Of a DNA stretch of 64,000 nt, positions 18,633 through 28,272 are shown piece after piece. Each line of letters opens with the position of its first letter. Within the stretch, counting starts at the first letter, position 1. Position numbers and translations under genes: made by a program. Source of the stretch: Methanohalophilus profundi (GTDB lineage Archaea; Halobacteriota; Methanosarcinia; Methanosarcinales; Methanosarcinaceae); NCBI RefSeq assembly GCF_004137855.1, contig NZ_QBKB01000002.1, positions 354,082-418,081 on the forward strand. The letters run 5' to 3'. Below the pieces are notes generated by a model that was not told where the DNA came from, did no database searches, and saw only the letters and a program-made list of their open reading frames with translations.

Positions 18633-18917
18633 TTAGGGAAGATTACCTTCACCGCTTAATTCATGTTGCCTTTCTATATTCATCTGTATAAGAAGATTGA
18701 AAATCTGTTTTACCACAGTGGAGTCTAAACCTTTTTCAGTAGCACTAGAAACAGCTCTAGCTATTACCACATCATTTTGCGTGTCGTCATTGATAGGAAG
18801 ATTGGCCTGGTGTTTGTATTTTAGGATATCATCTGCAAATTCAACTCTTTTTGCAATGAGTTCCACCAGTTCCCTATCAATATTCTCGATCTCCTGCCTT
18901 ACATTTTCGATTGTCAT
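18633..18917 (-). CDS. chorismate mutase (AroQ type)
   Basis: This small all-helical AroQ-class enzyme converts chorismate to prephenate in phenylalanine and tyrosine synthesis. The N-terminal helix reads [22 protein letters not shown], with the conserved Arg and the Leu-Ile-Ala-Lys-Arg segment. [14 protein letters not shown] supplies the second active-site Lys. About 94 residues from the ATG at 18917, the usual length for a monofunctional enzyme. It lies 12 bp after the shikimate kinase stop, placing two shikimate-pathway enzymes together. Confidence 0.9.
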   Translation of the reverse strand: MTIENVRQEIENIDRELVELIAKRVEFADDILKYKHQANLPINDDTQNDVVIARAVSSATEKGLDSTVVKQIFNLLIQMNIERQHELSGEGNLP

Positions 18918-18929
18918 AAAAACCAACAG

Positions 18930-19796
18930 TTACCTGGTTTTAATTGCCCCTTCATTATTGATCTTCGTCCTTATGACATTTCCGCCCGTACTACCCTTTT
19001 CCCAGGCCTTTGCAAGTTTGTCCAGATCGGAGCTATCTCCCATTGCTACATATGCAGGTCCGGTACCAGAAAGGGTGACACCTTCAATACCACTTTCAAG
19101 GGCTACCATCATTGGTTTGGTATCAAAACCCAAAGCACCACAATAAAGAAAACCATTTAATGTCATTGCCTTCTCAAATTCCCGGTGGATTACAAGGTCA
19201 TAAGCCATGTCTATCCAGGGTCCAATTAATTTTGATCCTGTTACGTCGGTCTCCGAACTATATGCCTTTTGGGGAGGAACAAAAACAAGTACTTCACTGT
19301 TTTTGTTGATGCGGTTGAAAAGAATATCTTCTCTGTTATCAGTTACTACCACACCACCAAAAAAAGATGCACAGGCATCATCGAAAGCCCCTGTGATTGT
19401 CACTCCGGATTTTTTAGCTGCCTGGACCCCTAATTTTACCATATCCAGAGGTTCCATTGATTCTTTTATGGCATCCAGAGTAGCAATAATAACAGCATTC
19501 GCCGCAGCACTGCTACTTTTTAGTCCGCTAGCATGGGGAATCTCACTTCTTGTTTGCACCGTGCCCTGCATTTTCAAATTAAACAGGTCAAGAGTTATAC
19601 CAACTGCATTCTCGATCAGAGTGGTATCCATATCTCTATTTTCTTCAATGATGCCTTCTATAGGACCATCACCCTGTGATAATTCAACCCTAGCAAATGT
19701 CTTGAGGTCCAATCCAAAAGCTGCACCTTTCCAGGTAGAAATTGCATTGAGGATGGTGCCTGCACCCAACGCTTGCCCATATCCTGTTACAGTCAT
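18930..19796 (-). CDS. aroK: archaeal (GHMP-type) shikimate kinase
   Basis: Archaeal shikimate kinase belongs to the GHMP kinase family and is unrelated to bacterial AroK. It phosphorylates shikimate at O3. The ATP-binding motif is visible as IPHASGLKSSSAAANA around residues 88-103. The N terminus MTVTGYGQALGAGTILNAIS and the C-terminal GVTLSGTGPAYVAMG complete the family pattern. The length of 288 is typical. It heads the aroK, chorismate mutase, purE run, and an uncharacterised gene ends 18 bp upstream. Confidence 0.92.
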   Translation of the reverse strand: MTVTGYGQALGAGTILNAISTWKGAAFGLDLKTFARVELSQGDGPIEGIIEENRDMDTTLIENAVGITLDLFNLKMQGTVQTRSEIPHASGLKSSSAAANAVIIATLDAIKESMEPLDMVKLGVQAAKKSGVTITGAFDDACASFFGGVVVTDNREDILFNRINKNSEVLVFVPPQKAYSSETDVTGSKLIGPWIDMAYDLVIHREFEKAMTLNGFLYCGALGFDTKPMMVALESGIEGVTLSGTGPAYVAMGDSSDLDKLAKAWEKGSTGGNVIRTKINNEGAIKTR

Positions 19797-19814
19797 GAAA
19801 AATCTCTCCTTCTA

Positions 19815-20360
19815 TCAGAGTTGCTGTTCAAACATTTCTTTAAGTTTACTTATATCAGCAATAATTGTATCCCGCTCTAATTCGACGGGATTTTGCTCCC
19901 TGCTGTATTTATCCGTCAACTTGTCAATAAAATCCAGTTCAATATGAGCAGAAATAAATTCCGGACTGTATGAAGACAAATCTCCAAGAGGTATTACTGC
20001 AACACTTCCCTTTGTAGTCTTTGCCTCCAGTCCTTTAACTACAAGTGAATAATTGAATTCCAGGAAACCATATGTACGAGCCAGGTTCCTGGATGTATCC
20101 TGAACCTGTTGTGCCCTTTTTGCATTCATACGCCGATAAGCAGCAGTTGAATCTTTATATTCCAGAAAACAGACCCTGTTTTCCCTCCACCAGACTGCAT
20201 CATATTCTGCAAGAGTGGATGAATTGCGGGAAGCCAGAACATTGAACAATATACCATTTATATCCGAAATGTCCAGGTTTTGTCGAAAATCATATTCAGA
20301 TTCTACAATATCGGGCCGGGTACGCAGACTGTAAGGCTCTTGTTTTCTGAATTCCAGCAT
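19815..20360 (-). CDS. conserved hypothetical protein, possible nuclease-like fold
   Basis: I do not recognise a named family. The 181-residue protein contains AEYDAVWWRENRVCFLEYKD (residues about 53-72), which looks like the E...D...ExK pattern of the PD-(D/E)XK nuclease superfamily. It is followed by basic helices (YRRMNAKRAQQVQDTSRNLA) and a C-terminal helical segment. It could be a nuclease-related or structural protein. It has no membrane segment and lies 18 bp upstream of aroK in the same orientation. Confidence 0.6.
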   Translation of the reverse strand: MLEFRKQEPYSLRTRPDIVESEYDFRQNLDISDINGILFNVLASRNSSTLAEYDAVWWRENRVCFLEYKDSTAAYRRMNAKRAQQVQDTSRNLARTYGFLEFNYSLVVKGLEAKTTKGSVAVIPLGDLSSYSPEFISAHIELDFIDKLTDKYSREQNPVELERDTIIADISKLKEMFEQQL

Positions 20361-20416
20361 AGATGGAAATAAAGCTACCTTTTATTTAAAATTGATCAAG
20401 GAAAGAAAAAAGGAAA

Positions 20417-20719
20417 TTATTTCCTTATATCCTTTTCACCCATTTTGATGTCCCCGACACCCAGGAAAGTAAACCTGGTTTCCATTGGAATTCCCACTCC
20501 ATGCACCTGAACATCCTTGCGGTTAACATCTATAGTTATTTCACCTTCGTCCAGTTCGGCTTCATGCATGTATTCCATTACCAATCTATGACCAATCTCA
20601 CGGGCAGCCTGTACAGCTTCTTCATGTGACTTGAAAGTTTCATTCCCGCCGGGATAGAACAATGATACTGAAGACGGACGCAGGTTATATTTTGATTCAC
20701 CGAAATTCGGACGAATCAA
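20417..20719 (-). CDS. conserved archaeal hypothetical protein, 100 aa
   Basis: This small soluble alpha/beta protein has no recognised motif. Its sequence (HEEAVQAAREIGHRLVMEYM, then ELDEGEITIDVNRKDVQV and GVGIPMETRFTFLGVGDI) suggests one long helix and several strands. It starts 13 bp after the HyuA-like gene in the same direction, so it is probably co-transcribed with it. The function is unknown. Confidence 0.65.
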   Translation of the reverse strand: MIRPNFGESKYNLRPSSVSLFYPGGNETFKSHEEAVQAAREIGHRLVMEYMHEAELDEGEITIDVNRKDVQVHGVGIPMETRFTFLGVGDIKMGEKDIRK

Positions 20720-20732
20720 ACTTCGATACGCT

Positions 20733-22363
20733 TTATTCCCTTGCCTGCAAGGCCCCTACAGCATTGCCAACCTCGGCATATTCAGGCAGAATTATTTCCG
20801 CATCTACTAATTTTTGCATATCATTTACATAGGCCTGTACAGGACCCCCGAGCAGTACCACGGGAACATCTACATGAAATCCGCCATAATGATTGCCACG
20901 GACAACTTTATTGATCTGTGAATCCTCGAGGTCATTAAAGACATAGGAAAGAAGGTTCTGTGCCATATTCTTTGCAACTTCATCTTTAACTTTACCGGCA
21001 ATTTCATCAGCATCCATATCTGCAAAGTACCCAAGTATTTCTGCGCCGACTCTGGAAGCTTCACTATCCCACTCATCATATTCCCCAAGAACATGAAGGG
21101 CGTCCGTTGAAGTAAAACCTATGGCCTGCACCAGACGTTTCTGGATCAGGCTTGCCATGACCATAGGCGATGGCAATGCTTTACTGTCCCAGTAGATGTC
21201 ACTCACTGTCAGGGGTTCATCCTTTATGCGGGAAAGAAGATCTTCTTCGCGCTCTGTAAGTTCAATGGGTTCCTGTTTGGTTCTGATGAAGAATTTTGTG
21301 GGCTGGATATTTTCCCCTAGCTGGCTTTTCAGTATACTCTGCCCTTTCTTGAGTTTCGTAACAATTTCCGGATATTTACTGGCAGCCACACAGAGAGGAA
21401 CTACCCTGCGTGGGCCTATGAAAACATTATGATTCTTAACCCACACATGACTGTCCCCACCCATTGCAGAGGTTTCCATTCTAATGGCTTCCACCTTGGT
21501 TGGCCAACCCCCAACAGTTGCCCCTTCATCTGTAATTTCAGGGAGATTATCAATAACCATCGCTACATCGGTACTTGTACCACCGACATCAATGACCAGG
21601 CAATCTTTGCTTTTGGCAAGATATGAAGCACCAACAAGGCTTGCTGCAGGACCGGTAAATATTGATTCGATCGGGTGTTTGAGAGCTTCTTTCATACCCA
21701 CTATGGAACCATCACATTTGAGCATCATAAGTTTTGCATCTATTCCTCTTCGATCTATCTCAGATGCAACTGTTTCCATAAACCGGGTCGATATGGGCAA
21801 AAGCTGGGCGTTTAGATAGGCTGTAACACCTCTTTCATATGCCCCCAGGGACTGGGAAAGTTCATGGCCACAGATCACAGGCAAACCGGTCATTTCATCT
21901 ATAACTTCCCTTGCCTTCAATTCATGATCCGGGTTTCTTACACTAAAATAGGATGAAACTGCAAATGCCGAGACCTTATCCTGAACTTTTTCTACAAATT
22001 CTTTTATAGAATCCAGGTCAAGGGAATATTTTTCGTTGCCTCCGGAAGAATGGCCGCCCTGTACAGATATTGAATACTTTATGGATGAATCGTTTGGAAC
22101 CTCTTCCCCTATCATGATAAGAGCTACCGGATAACCTGTACCTTCCAGAATAGTGTTGGTTGCAAGAGTGGTAGAGACCGATACCAGAGATACTTTTCCA
22201 GAAATGACTGATCCAGGCCGTCAAGTACTTCCTGAATTCCATCCAGCAAATCAGGATAGGTCGTGCGGGCCTTTCCATGATCAATAATCTTCCCATCCGA
22301 ATCCCGCAGGATTACGGCATCTGTATATGTTCCACCGGCATCTATACCAAGACTGTATTTCAT
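20733..22363 (-). pseudogene. hydantoinase/oxoprolinase (HyuA)-family protein, one-base frameshift
   Basis: The protein has the actin-like ATPase fold of HyuA/oxoprolinase enzymes. The N terminus MKYSLGIDAGGTYTDAVIL is the phosphate-1 loop, CLVIDVGGTSTDVAMVIDN the phosphate-2 loop, and ETSAMGGDSHVWV follows. Residues 1-57 are in the frame 22363-22124 and the rest in the frame ending at 20733. The switch is in a run of T at 22193-22196 (plus strand); one more T restores LEKVSLVSVSTTLATNTIL. It is either a sequencing error or a mutation. Methanogen members of this family are uncharacterised, and a C1-carrier or amide-cleaving role would be a guess. Confidence 0.8.
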
Positions 22364-22547
22364 TTGTAACCCTCTGGCAATTTTTAATTAGAAAAACATT
22401 ATATTCAATTTAGAATTAATTTTTTAATTTCTCTTACGCAACAATACCGTCAACCTGCACAACGATAAACCTTTCGTTTTGCTTTCAAGTAACAAAAGGT
22501 GGTTTTTCCTTTTAAGCATGATGAAATACTGAAAATACACCTGTATT

Positions 22548-23141
22548 TCAGCGGTTGTGTGTACATTCAATAACCATCAATTTTTCAAAAAACGAACGTG
22601 TCTCAGCTACCACACAAGCACTGAAATTCTCTCGCTCTATGAGATCAAATACTTCCCCTTTACCTGTAAGGGAAGAAATAAATAACAGAACACTCCCACC
22701 GGGTTTGAGATAGCCAGATACTTCAGCAAAAAAGGTTGCTATAGTATCCCTTCCCTCAACTCCTCCATCAAAAGCATAATTGAGCCAGCCCTCTAACTTT
22801 TCGTCTTCGGAGGTCGGGAGATAGGGAGGATTGAACAGTATGACATCAAAATATGCTTTTTTCCTGAGCCCTGCGAAAAGGTTACTGCGAAAAACCTGAA
22901 TTCCGTTCTTATATGCGCATTCAAGAGCATCAGGATTTATGTCACAACCCAGGGGTTCTACATTCTTATTAGCGGCAACCCCTGCAGAAACAAAGCCATT
23001 CCCCACACCCATTTCCAGAACATTCATACCGTCACTAATACGATCTACCGCAACATCTGCAAGCAGGAAAGAATCTTCCGCAGGTTCGTACACTTCTTTT
23101 TCAATGCTAACATAAGCATTGCGATATGAAATGGGAGCCAT
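22548..23141 (-). CDS. HemK2/PrmC-like protein methyltransferase
   Basis: This is a class I SAM-dependent methyltransferase. Motif I is VLEMGVGNGFVSAGV and the catalytic NPPY appears in VILFNPPYLPTSEDE, the signature for methylation of a Gln or Asn side chain or of a base nitrogen. Archaeal members act on release factor aRF1 or Lys/Gln of other proteins, as the eukaryotic HemK2/Mtq2 does. The ATG at 23141 overlaps the ksgA stop in a TAATG junction, so this is an operon with ksgA. At 197 residues it is a stand-alone catalytic domain. Confidence 0.85.
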   Translation of the reverse strand: MAPISYRNAYVSIEKEVYEPAEDSFLLADVAVDRISDGMNVLEMGVGNGFVSAGVAANKNVEPLGCDINPDALECAYKNGIQVFRSNLFAGLRKKAYFDVILFNPPYLPTSEDEKLEGWLNYAFDGGVEGRDTIATFFAEVSGYLKPGGSVLLFISSLTGKGEVFDLIERENFSACVVAETRSFFEKLMVIECTHNR

Positions 23142-23943
23142 TAGTTATCCCTTGCTTCATAGATAATATTGGATATTGTTGCAAAATCTTCAGGAAAAAG
23201 CTGCTCGGCCCGTTTTCCCAGGAAATCTTCAGGAATTAAACGAAGAATGTCTTCCTGGTTTGCCAGAGGTGGATTGTATTTCGTAAGAGCATTTTTCATT
23301 TTCTTGCGCCTCTGGCCAAAGGCAGCCTCAACAACCCTGAAAAAGATTTGCTCATTCTTCACCTCAAAAGGCGGTGGCCGGGGTACCACTTCGACTACTG
23401 CGGACCAGACTTTTGGAGCAGGAGTGAAAGCAGAGGGAGAAATTTGCGAAGGAGTCTGACATCAGCAAAATACTGTGTGTCCACTGAAAGGCGACCATAA
23501 TTCTTAGAGCCAGGCACTTCTACCATTCTTCTGGCAAACTCGTACTGATACATTAAAATTCCTTTTTCAAAACCGTGGTTAAGAAGGCGGAAAGTTATGG
23601 GAGAGGAGATTGAATAAGGTAAATTTGCTACCACTTTATTGAAGGCAGGCAGTTCAACTTTCATTGCATCCCCTTCAATTATATCAATATTGGATACTTC
23701 GTGGAACCTGTCCTGCAGCACTGCCACCAACCGGGGATCCCGTTCTATAACAATAACCCTGCCTGCCCTGGAGACAAGACGCTCTGTCAGATTTCCGATA
23801 CCCCCGCCTATCTCAAGAACAATATCATCAATTTGCAGGTCTGCAGCTTCTGCTATTGAGTCCAGTATTGGTTCATTTACCAAAAAATGTTGGTCAAGGG
23901 AACCACCCCTGATCCCATATTTCCTAAGAATCGAGTATACCAC
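23141..23943 (-). pseudogene. ksgA: KsgA/Dim1 16S rRNA dimethyladenosine transferase, one-base frameshift
   Basis: KsgA dimethylates two adjacent adenines near the 3' end of 16S rRNA. Motif I is VLEIGGGIGNLTERL and the catalytic motif is VANLPYSISSP. The C-terminal domain (PRPPPFEVKNEQIFFRVV, then AAFGQRRKKMKNAL) is in another frame. The shift lies in AAATTT at 23440-23445: one extra T there (an extra A in the gene's own strand) restores RKISPSAFTPAPKVWSAV. The gene starts at a GTG at 23943. Because ksgA is conserved and the break falls at a homopolymer, a sequencing error is likely. Confidence 0.88.
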
Positions 23944-23954
23944 ACCTACACCCT

Positions 23955-24563
23955 TTATTCATTGAGGGGGCGGCGATGTGGCCTTGTGAAAAGTCTGTAC
24001 TTGATATTATCGTCTTTCAGTTCTTCCATGATACGATTGACAATAGCCTTTTGGGGCGTATGTACTCCACCCACACGTTCATGCAGTTCTTCAAGACTTT
24101 TGAACTCACCCTTCTTACGTTCATCGATTATTGCCCACATGAGTTTTTTGCCAATACCGGGTAAAAGCTCTAGCATGTGCTGGCGAGTAGTTATTGGATG
24201 AGCTTCATTAAAGAACTTTACAAAACGCTCCTTATGATGTTTTACCGATTGCTCCAGTACATATGGAAGCTCAAGCTGTGCACCACTTGTAAGATCATTG
24301 TAATGGATCCGATGCTTGACATGATCAATTTCTTCCCTGTCACCCTCTCCAATATAAACTCTGGACTGTATCTGAGGAGTGACTTTTTCCTTGGGGACAA
24401 GTTCCATGAGTACGAATTTAGAATCACCCACTGCCTGGACTAAGGGTATTTTCTGGTATGTGGGACGTGGATCATTAGGATTTCCATAAGGAAGATAATC
24501 CAGAACCCATGCGTACTCTTCTCTTTCAGTTTTTTTCCCCTTTGTATTCATTATATCCTCCAC
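23955..24563 (-). CDS. DUF655 family protein (predicted nucleic-acid binding)
   Basis: This archaeal DUF655 protein of about 200 residues combines an OB-like N-terminal part (YAWVLDYLPYGNPNDPRP) with a C-terminal helix-hairpin-helix region (LELLPGIGKKLMWAIIDERK, then FKSLEELHERVGG) that should bind RNA or DNA without sequence specificity. It sits in the conserved archaeal run rpl21e, rpoF, DUF655, ksgA, which points to a role in ribosome or RNA biology. The gap to ksgA is 11 bp. Confidence 0.88.
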   Translation of the reverse strand: MEDIMNTKGKKTEREEYAWVLDYLPYGNPNDPRPTYQKIPLVQAVGDSKFVLMELVPKEKVTPQIQSRVYIGEGDREEIDHVKHRIHYNDLTSGAQLELPYVLEQSVKHHKERFVKFFNEAHPITTRQHMLELLPGIGKKLMWAIIDERKKGEFKSLEELHERVGGVHTPQKAIVNRIMEELKDDNIKYRLFTRPHRRPLNE

Positions 24564-24620
24564 GGTGCAAGTAAGACTATTGATCTTATCTAAAAGAAAA
24601 GTCGTATATGGAATATAAAT

Positions 24621-24974
24621 TTATTCCATATAATCCATTACGAGTTCAAGGATGGTATCAAGCTCTTCATCTGTAAGAGTGTATCTCTCTTTGGCATAAA
24701 GTGTACGGAGTTCATCCCTGGAAAGTGGCATTGTGTCCACTATCCGAATTGCAATCTCCGGTTTCATTTTCTCCACTTCAAGCAATTTGTTGACAAACTC
24801 GCGTGCCTTTTCAGCACTTGTCCTTGAGAACATGTCTGCATGGTTTATGGCTTTACGCAGCTCATATCCAAGCTCTTCTTCGTTATTGACACGTTCTTCC
24901 AGAATCTGGTGGAGAATTCCCCTGACCTCGGGTAACGTAAGTAATTCTTCATCAAGAACTTTTTTAACTATCAT
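24621..24974 (-). CDS. rpoF: DNA-directed RNA polymerase subunit F (Rpo4)
   Basis: Subunit F (Rpo4, the Rpb4 homologue) pairs with subunit E to form the polymerase stalk. The helical protein reads MIVKKVLDEELLTLPEVRGI, then TSAEKAREFVNKLLEVEKM and MPLSRDELRTLYAKERYTL. I prefer the ATG at 24974 (MIVKK), matching the family start; an ATG six codons upstream at 24992 is also open. It lies in the ribosomal/transcription operon downstream of rpl21e. Confidence 0.9.
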   Translation of the reverse strand: MIVKKVLDEELLTLPEVRGILHQILEERVNNEEELGYELRKAINHADMFSRTSAEKAREFVNKLLEVEKMKPEIAIRIVDTMPLSRDELRTLYAKERYTLTDEELDTILELVMDYME

Positions 24975-25007
24975 TGGAAAGCACTCATCCATTCTGCCTT
25001 AAGTTGA

Positions 25008-25024
25008 CCTGCCTTAAAGGCAGG
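25008..25024. terminator. small GC-rich hairpin between rpl21e and rpoF
   Basis: CCTGCCT at 25008-25014 and AGGCAGG at 25018-25024 form a perfect 7-bp stem with a 3-base loop. It lies between the stop of rpl21e and the start of rpoF. No U-tract follows on the minus strand, so it is more likely an attenuator or RNA-stability hairpin than a full terminator. Confidence 0.4.
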
Positions 25025-25109
25025 AATAATGCAACAGACTAAACTATCAGAGGCAAAGCAGATATAGCTATTTCTGCAAGCCTTTGATATTTATATTTCT
25101 AACCGGAAA

Positions 25110-25403
25110 TCAGTATTTCTGGGGTTTAAGGTGCTGTGGCAGGACGATTACCTGCTTATTTGCATTTCCTTCACGTACCTCAAGGATGTAGGCACGCCCG
25201 CGCTGAGAGAGTACCTTACCAGTTTTACCCTGATATCTGGGATTTGGCATTCCTTTCTGGACACTGGGATCAATATCGATATGAACTCTCTGTCCTTCAC
25301 TGAAACTCTGGATGGCCTTGCTCACAGGAGAGAGACCTCTTTCCCTGATTGACTTTTTAAGTTTGTATCTTGTACAGCATCTTTCACCATTTGATTTTGG
25401 CAT
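25110..25403 (-). CDS. rpl21e: 50S ribosomal protein L21e
   Basis: This archaeal/eukaryotic large-subunit protein has 97 residues and is rich in basic residues. It contains the L21e core ([23 protein letters not shown], split here as [15 protein letters not shown] and [13 protein letters not shown]) and the KOW-like [19 protein letters not shown]. The start at 25403 is backed by a GGAGG upstream. It is the first gene of the rpl21e, rpoF, DUF655, ksgA, hemK run, and pus10 lies upstream. Confidence 0.95.
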   Translation of the reverse strand: MPKSNGERCCTRYKLKKSIRERGLSPVSKAIQSFSEGQRVHIDIDPSVQKGMPNPRYQGKTGKVLSQRGRAYILEVREGNANKQVIVLPQHLKPQKY

Positions 25404-25445
25404 AATGTTCCTCCGTTGATGATATATAAATTATAATCCGGTTAG

Positions 25446-26738
25446 TTAGATCTTCACATCGACCACATCAAGTTCTTCAACCACTGCATCAATTCCAAGC
25501 AGACCGGTGAGGCTCGGGGTCGTGCGTCCCTCGTCACTGGATATAAGCTCTTTCACATAAAGCCCGCCTTCACAGTCAACCCTGATTATTGCATGATCCT
25601 GATGATATTCGAGGAGTTCTATCGAATGCACCTGACGTTTCCTTACAAGATCGGCCCGTCGATGCGACACCCTTTGAGGTGTGCGCTGTTCGATTAGATT
25701 ACCCTTAAGGTCCTCAAGAGCAGACCTGATGGCGTCTTCCGTAACAGGGGCACTGAATGTAACTTTAAGCTTATAAACTTTATCCGCCGTAGAGTTCTTA
25801 AGGGTCTGAATTCTGGCCTTGTCCGCAAATTTGAGACCTTCAACTTCAATTTTCCCGTCAGATTTGCTGTTTATTTGTTCTTCCAGGTCAGAAAGATTGT
25901 AGTCACGCCTGCCAGGATTAAGAGCTTCGATTACAAAGGGGCGACCTGCACCAAGCATTAAGGCGTCGATGTCTTCCCTTCCTGCACCGTGGAATTTAGT
26001 ATCATCACTGTCAAATGCCTCAATTACAGGTTCACTAACCAATTCATCCACGGATTCAGGATATTGTTTTCCTGTATCATCACAGCTCTGACAACCCCTG
26101 CCTTTGCATTTGCGGCAGGGCCATCGGGTCTGGGGTATGCCACGCACAAGTTTGCGATAGCGCCCTTCCACGTAAACCGAGCGGATTTCCAGTATAATAT
26201 TTTCTTCTGCTATGTCAAGCATAACAACAACATCGGGCATTTTGATGTTTACTTCCTTGCCGCTGCGGGCTGCCAGGCGCTTTCCGATCTCCCTGTTAAG
26301 TTCGGTTTTTAACTGCTCGGCATAATCTGCCCCGCATTCGGCCCAGAGGATCTCTTCATTCTCAGCCAGCAGTCCACTAACTTTTGTACCCACGACAAAA
26401 GTGGAATACTCGATTCCTTCAAGAGCCTTTATAGCTCTGTCCACCCATTCATCCAGATTATCAAAAAGCCCAATGCATACCCAGCATTCCTCTTCTTCGC
26501 AGGAGGCATTCAGTGACTTACATGCGTAGGAGTTGGAAGGGGCGAGTTTTTCAAGTAAATCCTTATAGCCTTCTTCTTTCATCAGGCGTGCAGCTTCTAA
26601 AGAGAGGGAGAGTTTGATAGCCTCTCCTCTTTCAGCATTTGTCAGGCCAGTAAGCAAGCGGGCAAATTGCCTGCCCATACAATTATCGCATATTGGGCCT
26701 TCCTCAATGATTCGGGCTGCTGTTTGCATTATGGTCAT
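25446..26738 (-). CDS. pus10: tRNA pseudouridine(54/55) synthase Pus10
   Basis: Pus10 makes pseudouridine at positions 54 and 55 of archaeal tRNAs. The N-terminal part has the zinc-binding cysteines CDNCMGRQF and CEEEECWVC. The catalytic domain has GREDIDALMLGAGRPF with the active-site Asp, followed by EALNPGRRDYNLSDLEE. The frame is open to 26789, but ATG 26738 (MTIMQTAARIIEEG) has a GGAAGTGA upstream and clears the trmY stop. It follows trmY, whose product methylates the pseudouridine that Pus10 makes. Confidence 0.93.
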   Translation of the reverse strand: MTIMQTAARIIEEGPICDNCMGRQFARLLTGLTNAERGEAIKLSLSLEAARLMKEEGYKDLLEKLAPSNSYACKSLNASCEEEECWVCIGLFDNLDEWVDRAIKALEGIEYSTFVVGTKVSGLLAENEEILWAECGADYAEQLKTELNREIGKRLAARSGKEVNIKMPDVVVMLDIAEENIILEIRSVYVEGRYRKLVRGIPQTRWPCRKCKGRGCQSCDDTGKQYPESVDELVSEPVIEAFDSDDTKFHGAGREDIDALMLGAGRPFVIEALNPGRRDYNLSDLEEQINSKSDGKIEVEGLKFADKARIQTLKNSTADKVYKLKVTFSAPVTEDAIRSALEDLKGNLIEQRTPQRVSHRRADLVRKRQVHSIELLEYHQDHAIIRVDCEGGLYVKELISSDEGRTTPSLTGLLGIDAVVEELDVVDVKI

Positions 26739-26763
26739 GTATTCACTTCCAATAGCAAAAAGG

Positions 26764-27366
26764 TTAATATTCTTTTTCCCTGCGGTCAAGTTCGTTGTGT
26801 AAAATTGTAATACAATGGTCCGAATGGAGCGATATCGGGCCTATATTAAGTTTTATTGCACCGGCTTTTTCGATCTCTGCCTCTTCTTCTTCAGTAACAC
26901 CGTTGTGATCACCCAGAATAAAGACCATATCCCCCCCGGGAAGAGTTTCTTCCCGGATTTCCTTGCCGTCTTCAAGTAGATAATACAGGGAACAACCCTG
27001 CTGTTTGAATTCGGAAAGGAGAGTGGACAGGTTTGCATCACGCACGGTCACCCCGGGAGTTGAACGGATCTCAAAGTCAGAGGAATCCTTATCGAGGGCT
27101 TTTTTGATAAGGGAGCCACTGCTTCGTTCATCCGGATTCAGATACCGTACGGTCTCGCCGTCAAATTTGACAACCCTGCCTGGATCGGGTTCTCCGAGAA
27201 GCAGCAGGTGGATCTGTACGTCCCGGCGCAGGTCATGGGAGAGAAAGAGGGCTGAATTTACGCACCTGCACAGTATATCCATCCTGCCAGCAGAACCAGG
27301 CAGGTCATTCAGGGAAAAATCATCGGCGGTATGCGCCTTATGGGCAATAATGAGAAAATGTTTCAT
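26764..27366 (-). CDS. trmY: tRNA (pseudouridine(54)-N1)-methyltransferase TrmY
   Basis: TrmY is a SPOUT-fold SAM methyltransferase that turns pseudouridine-54 into N1-methylpseudouridine in archaeal tRNA. The N terminus MKHFLIIAHKAHTADDFSL and the C-terminal SAM-knot segment (MVFILGDHNGVTEEEEAEIE, then KLNIGPISLHSDHCITILHN) are characteristic. The length of 200 residues fits. It is directly upstream of pus10, so the two successive enzymes on tRNA position 54 are made together. Confidence 0.93.
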   Translation of the reverse strand: MKHFLIIAHKAHTADDFSLNDLPGSAGRMDILCRCVNSALFLSHDLRRDVQIHLLLLGEPDPGRVVKFDGETVRYLNPDERSSGSLIKKALDKDSSDFEIRSTPGVTVRDANLSTLLSEFKQQGCSLYYLLEDGKEIREETLPGGDMVFILGDHNGVTEEEEAEIEKAGAIKLNIGPISLHSDHCITILHNELDRREKEY

Positions 27367-27504
27367 GATATGTTATCCTTTCAATTTCTGATGCCGATAA
27401 AATGTAAGGTACTATTTAAAGTTGATTATGTATTTTGCTAATTCAGCAGGTTTATAAATTCAAAAGGTTATTAATTTATTGTAAATTCAACAGGAATCGC
27501 ACAA

Positions 27505-28263
27505 ATGGCAGACGAAATCGATTATGATATCATTGGGAATGACATGCAGCTTGTGGAGATCGAACTTGACCCTTCCGAAAGTGTGAGGGCTGAGGCCGGT
27601 GCCATGATGTATATGGGTCAGGACATCAAGATGCAGACCTCAACAGGCGGCGGGCTTTTCAAGGGACTCAAGAGAATGGTTACAGGTGAGAGTTTTTTCA
27701 TCACTTCCTTTACCAATGACGGGGACGGTAAGGAAAGGGTCGCATTTGGTGCACCATACCCGGGCAAGATCATTCCTATAGACCTGTCAGAAGTAGGTGG
27801 AAGTTTCCTGTGCCAGAAAGATGCTTTCCTGTGTGCTGCCAAAGGTATAGAGGTGGGTATCGCTTTTTCCAAGAGGATAGGTGCAGGCCTGTTCGGGGGA
27901 GAGGGTTTCATCCTCCAAAGACTTGAAGGAGATGGTCTGGCTTTTGTGCATGCCGGTGGAACGATAATCAAAAAAGAACTGGATGCAGGAGAGACCATGC
28001 GTGTGGATACCGGCTGTCTTGTGGCTTTTTCTGAATCTGTGAACTATGACATAAAATTGATAGGCGGATTTAAGAATGCACTGTTTGGCGGAGAGGGAGT
28101 GGTCCTTGCTACAGTATCAGGTCCCGGTACGGTGTACCTGCAGAGCCTGCCATTCTCCAGACTGGCTGACAGGATATCGGCTGCAACCGGCCTTGGTTCC
28201 CAGAGTAACAGGGGCGAAGGCGGCGGTTTGAGCGGCATCCTCGGCGGCGATAAGAACTTCTAA
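27505..28263 (+). CDS. AIM24 / TIGR00266-family protein
   Basis: This is a 252-residue beta-rich protein of the AIM24 family (double-stranded beta-helix). Family features are [21 protein letters not shown] near the N terminus (given here as the segment around residues 13-33), a glycine-rich [18 protein letters not shown], and a glycine-rich tail ending LSGILGG. The biochemical role is not established; bacterial and archaeal members are often linked to envelope or stress functions. It starts about 140 bp from the divergent trmY and is followed 9 bp later by a phosphoesterase. Confidence 0.85.
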   Translation: MADEIDYDIIGNDMQLVEIELDPSESVRAEAGAMMYMGQDIKMQTSTGGGLFKGLKRMVTGESFFITSFTNDGDGKERVAFGAPYPGKIIPIDLSEVGGSFLCQKDAFLCAAKGIEVGIAFSKRIGAGLFGGEGFILQRLEGDGLAFVHAGGTIIKKELDAGETMRVDTGCLVAFSESVNYDIKLIGGFKNALFGGEGVVLATVSGPGTVYLQSLPFSRLADRISAATGLGSQSNRGEGGGLSGILGGDKNF

Positions 28264-28272
28264 GGAGCATAA

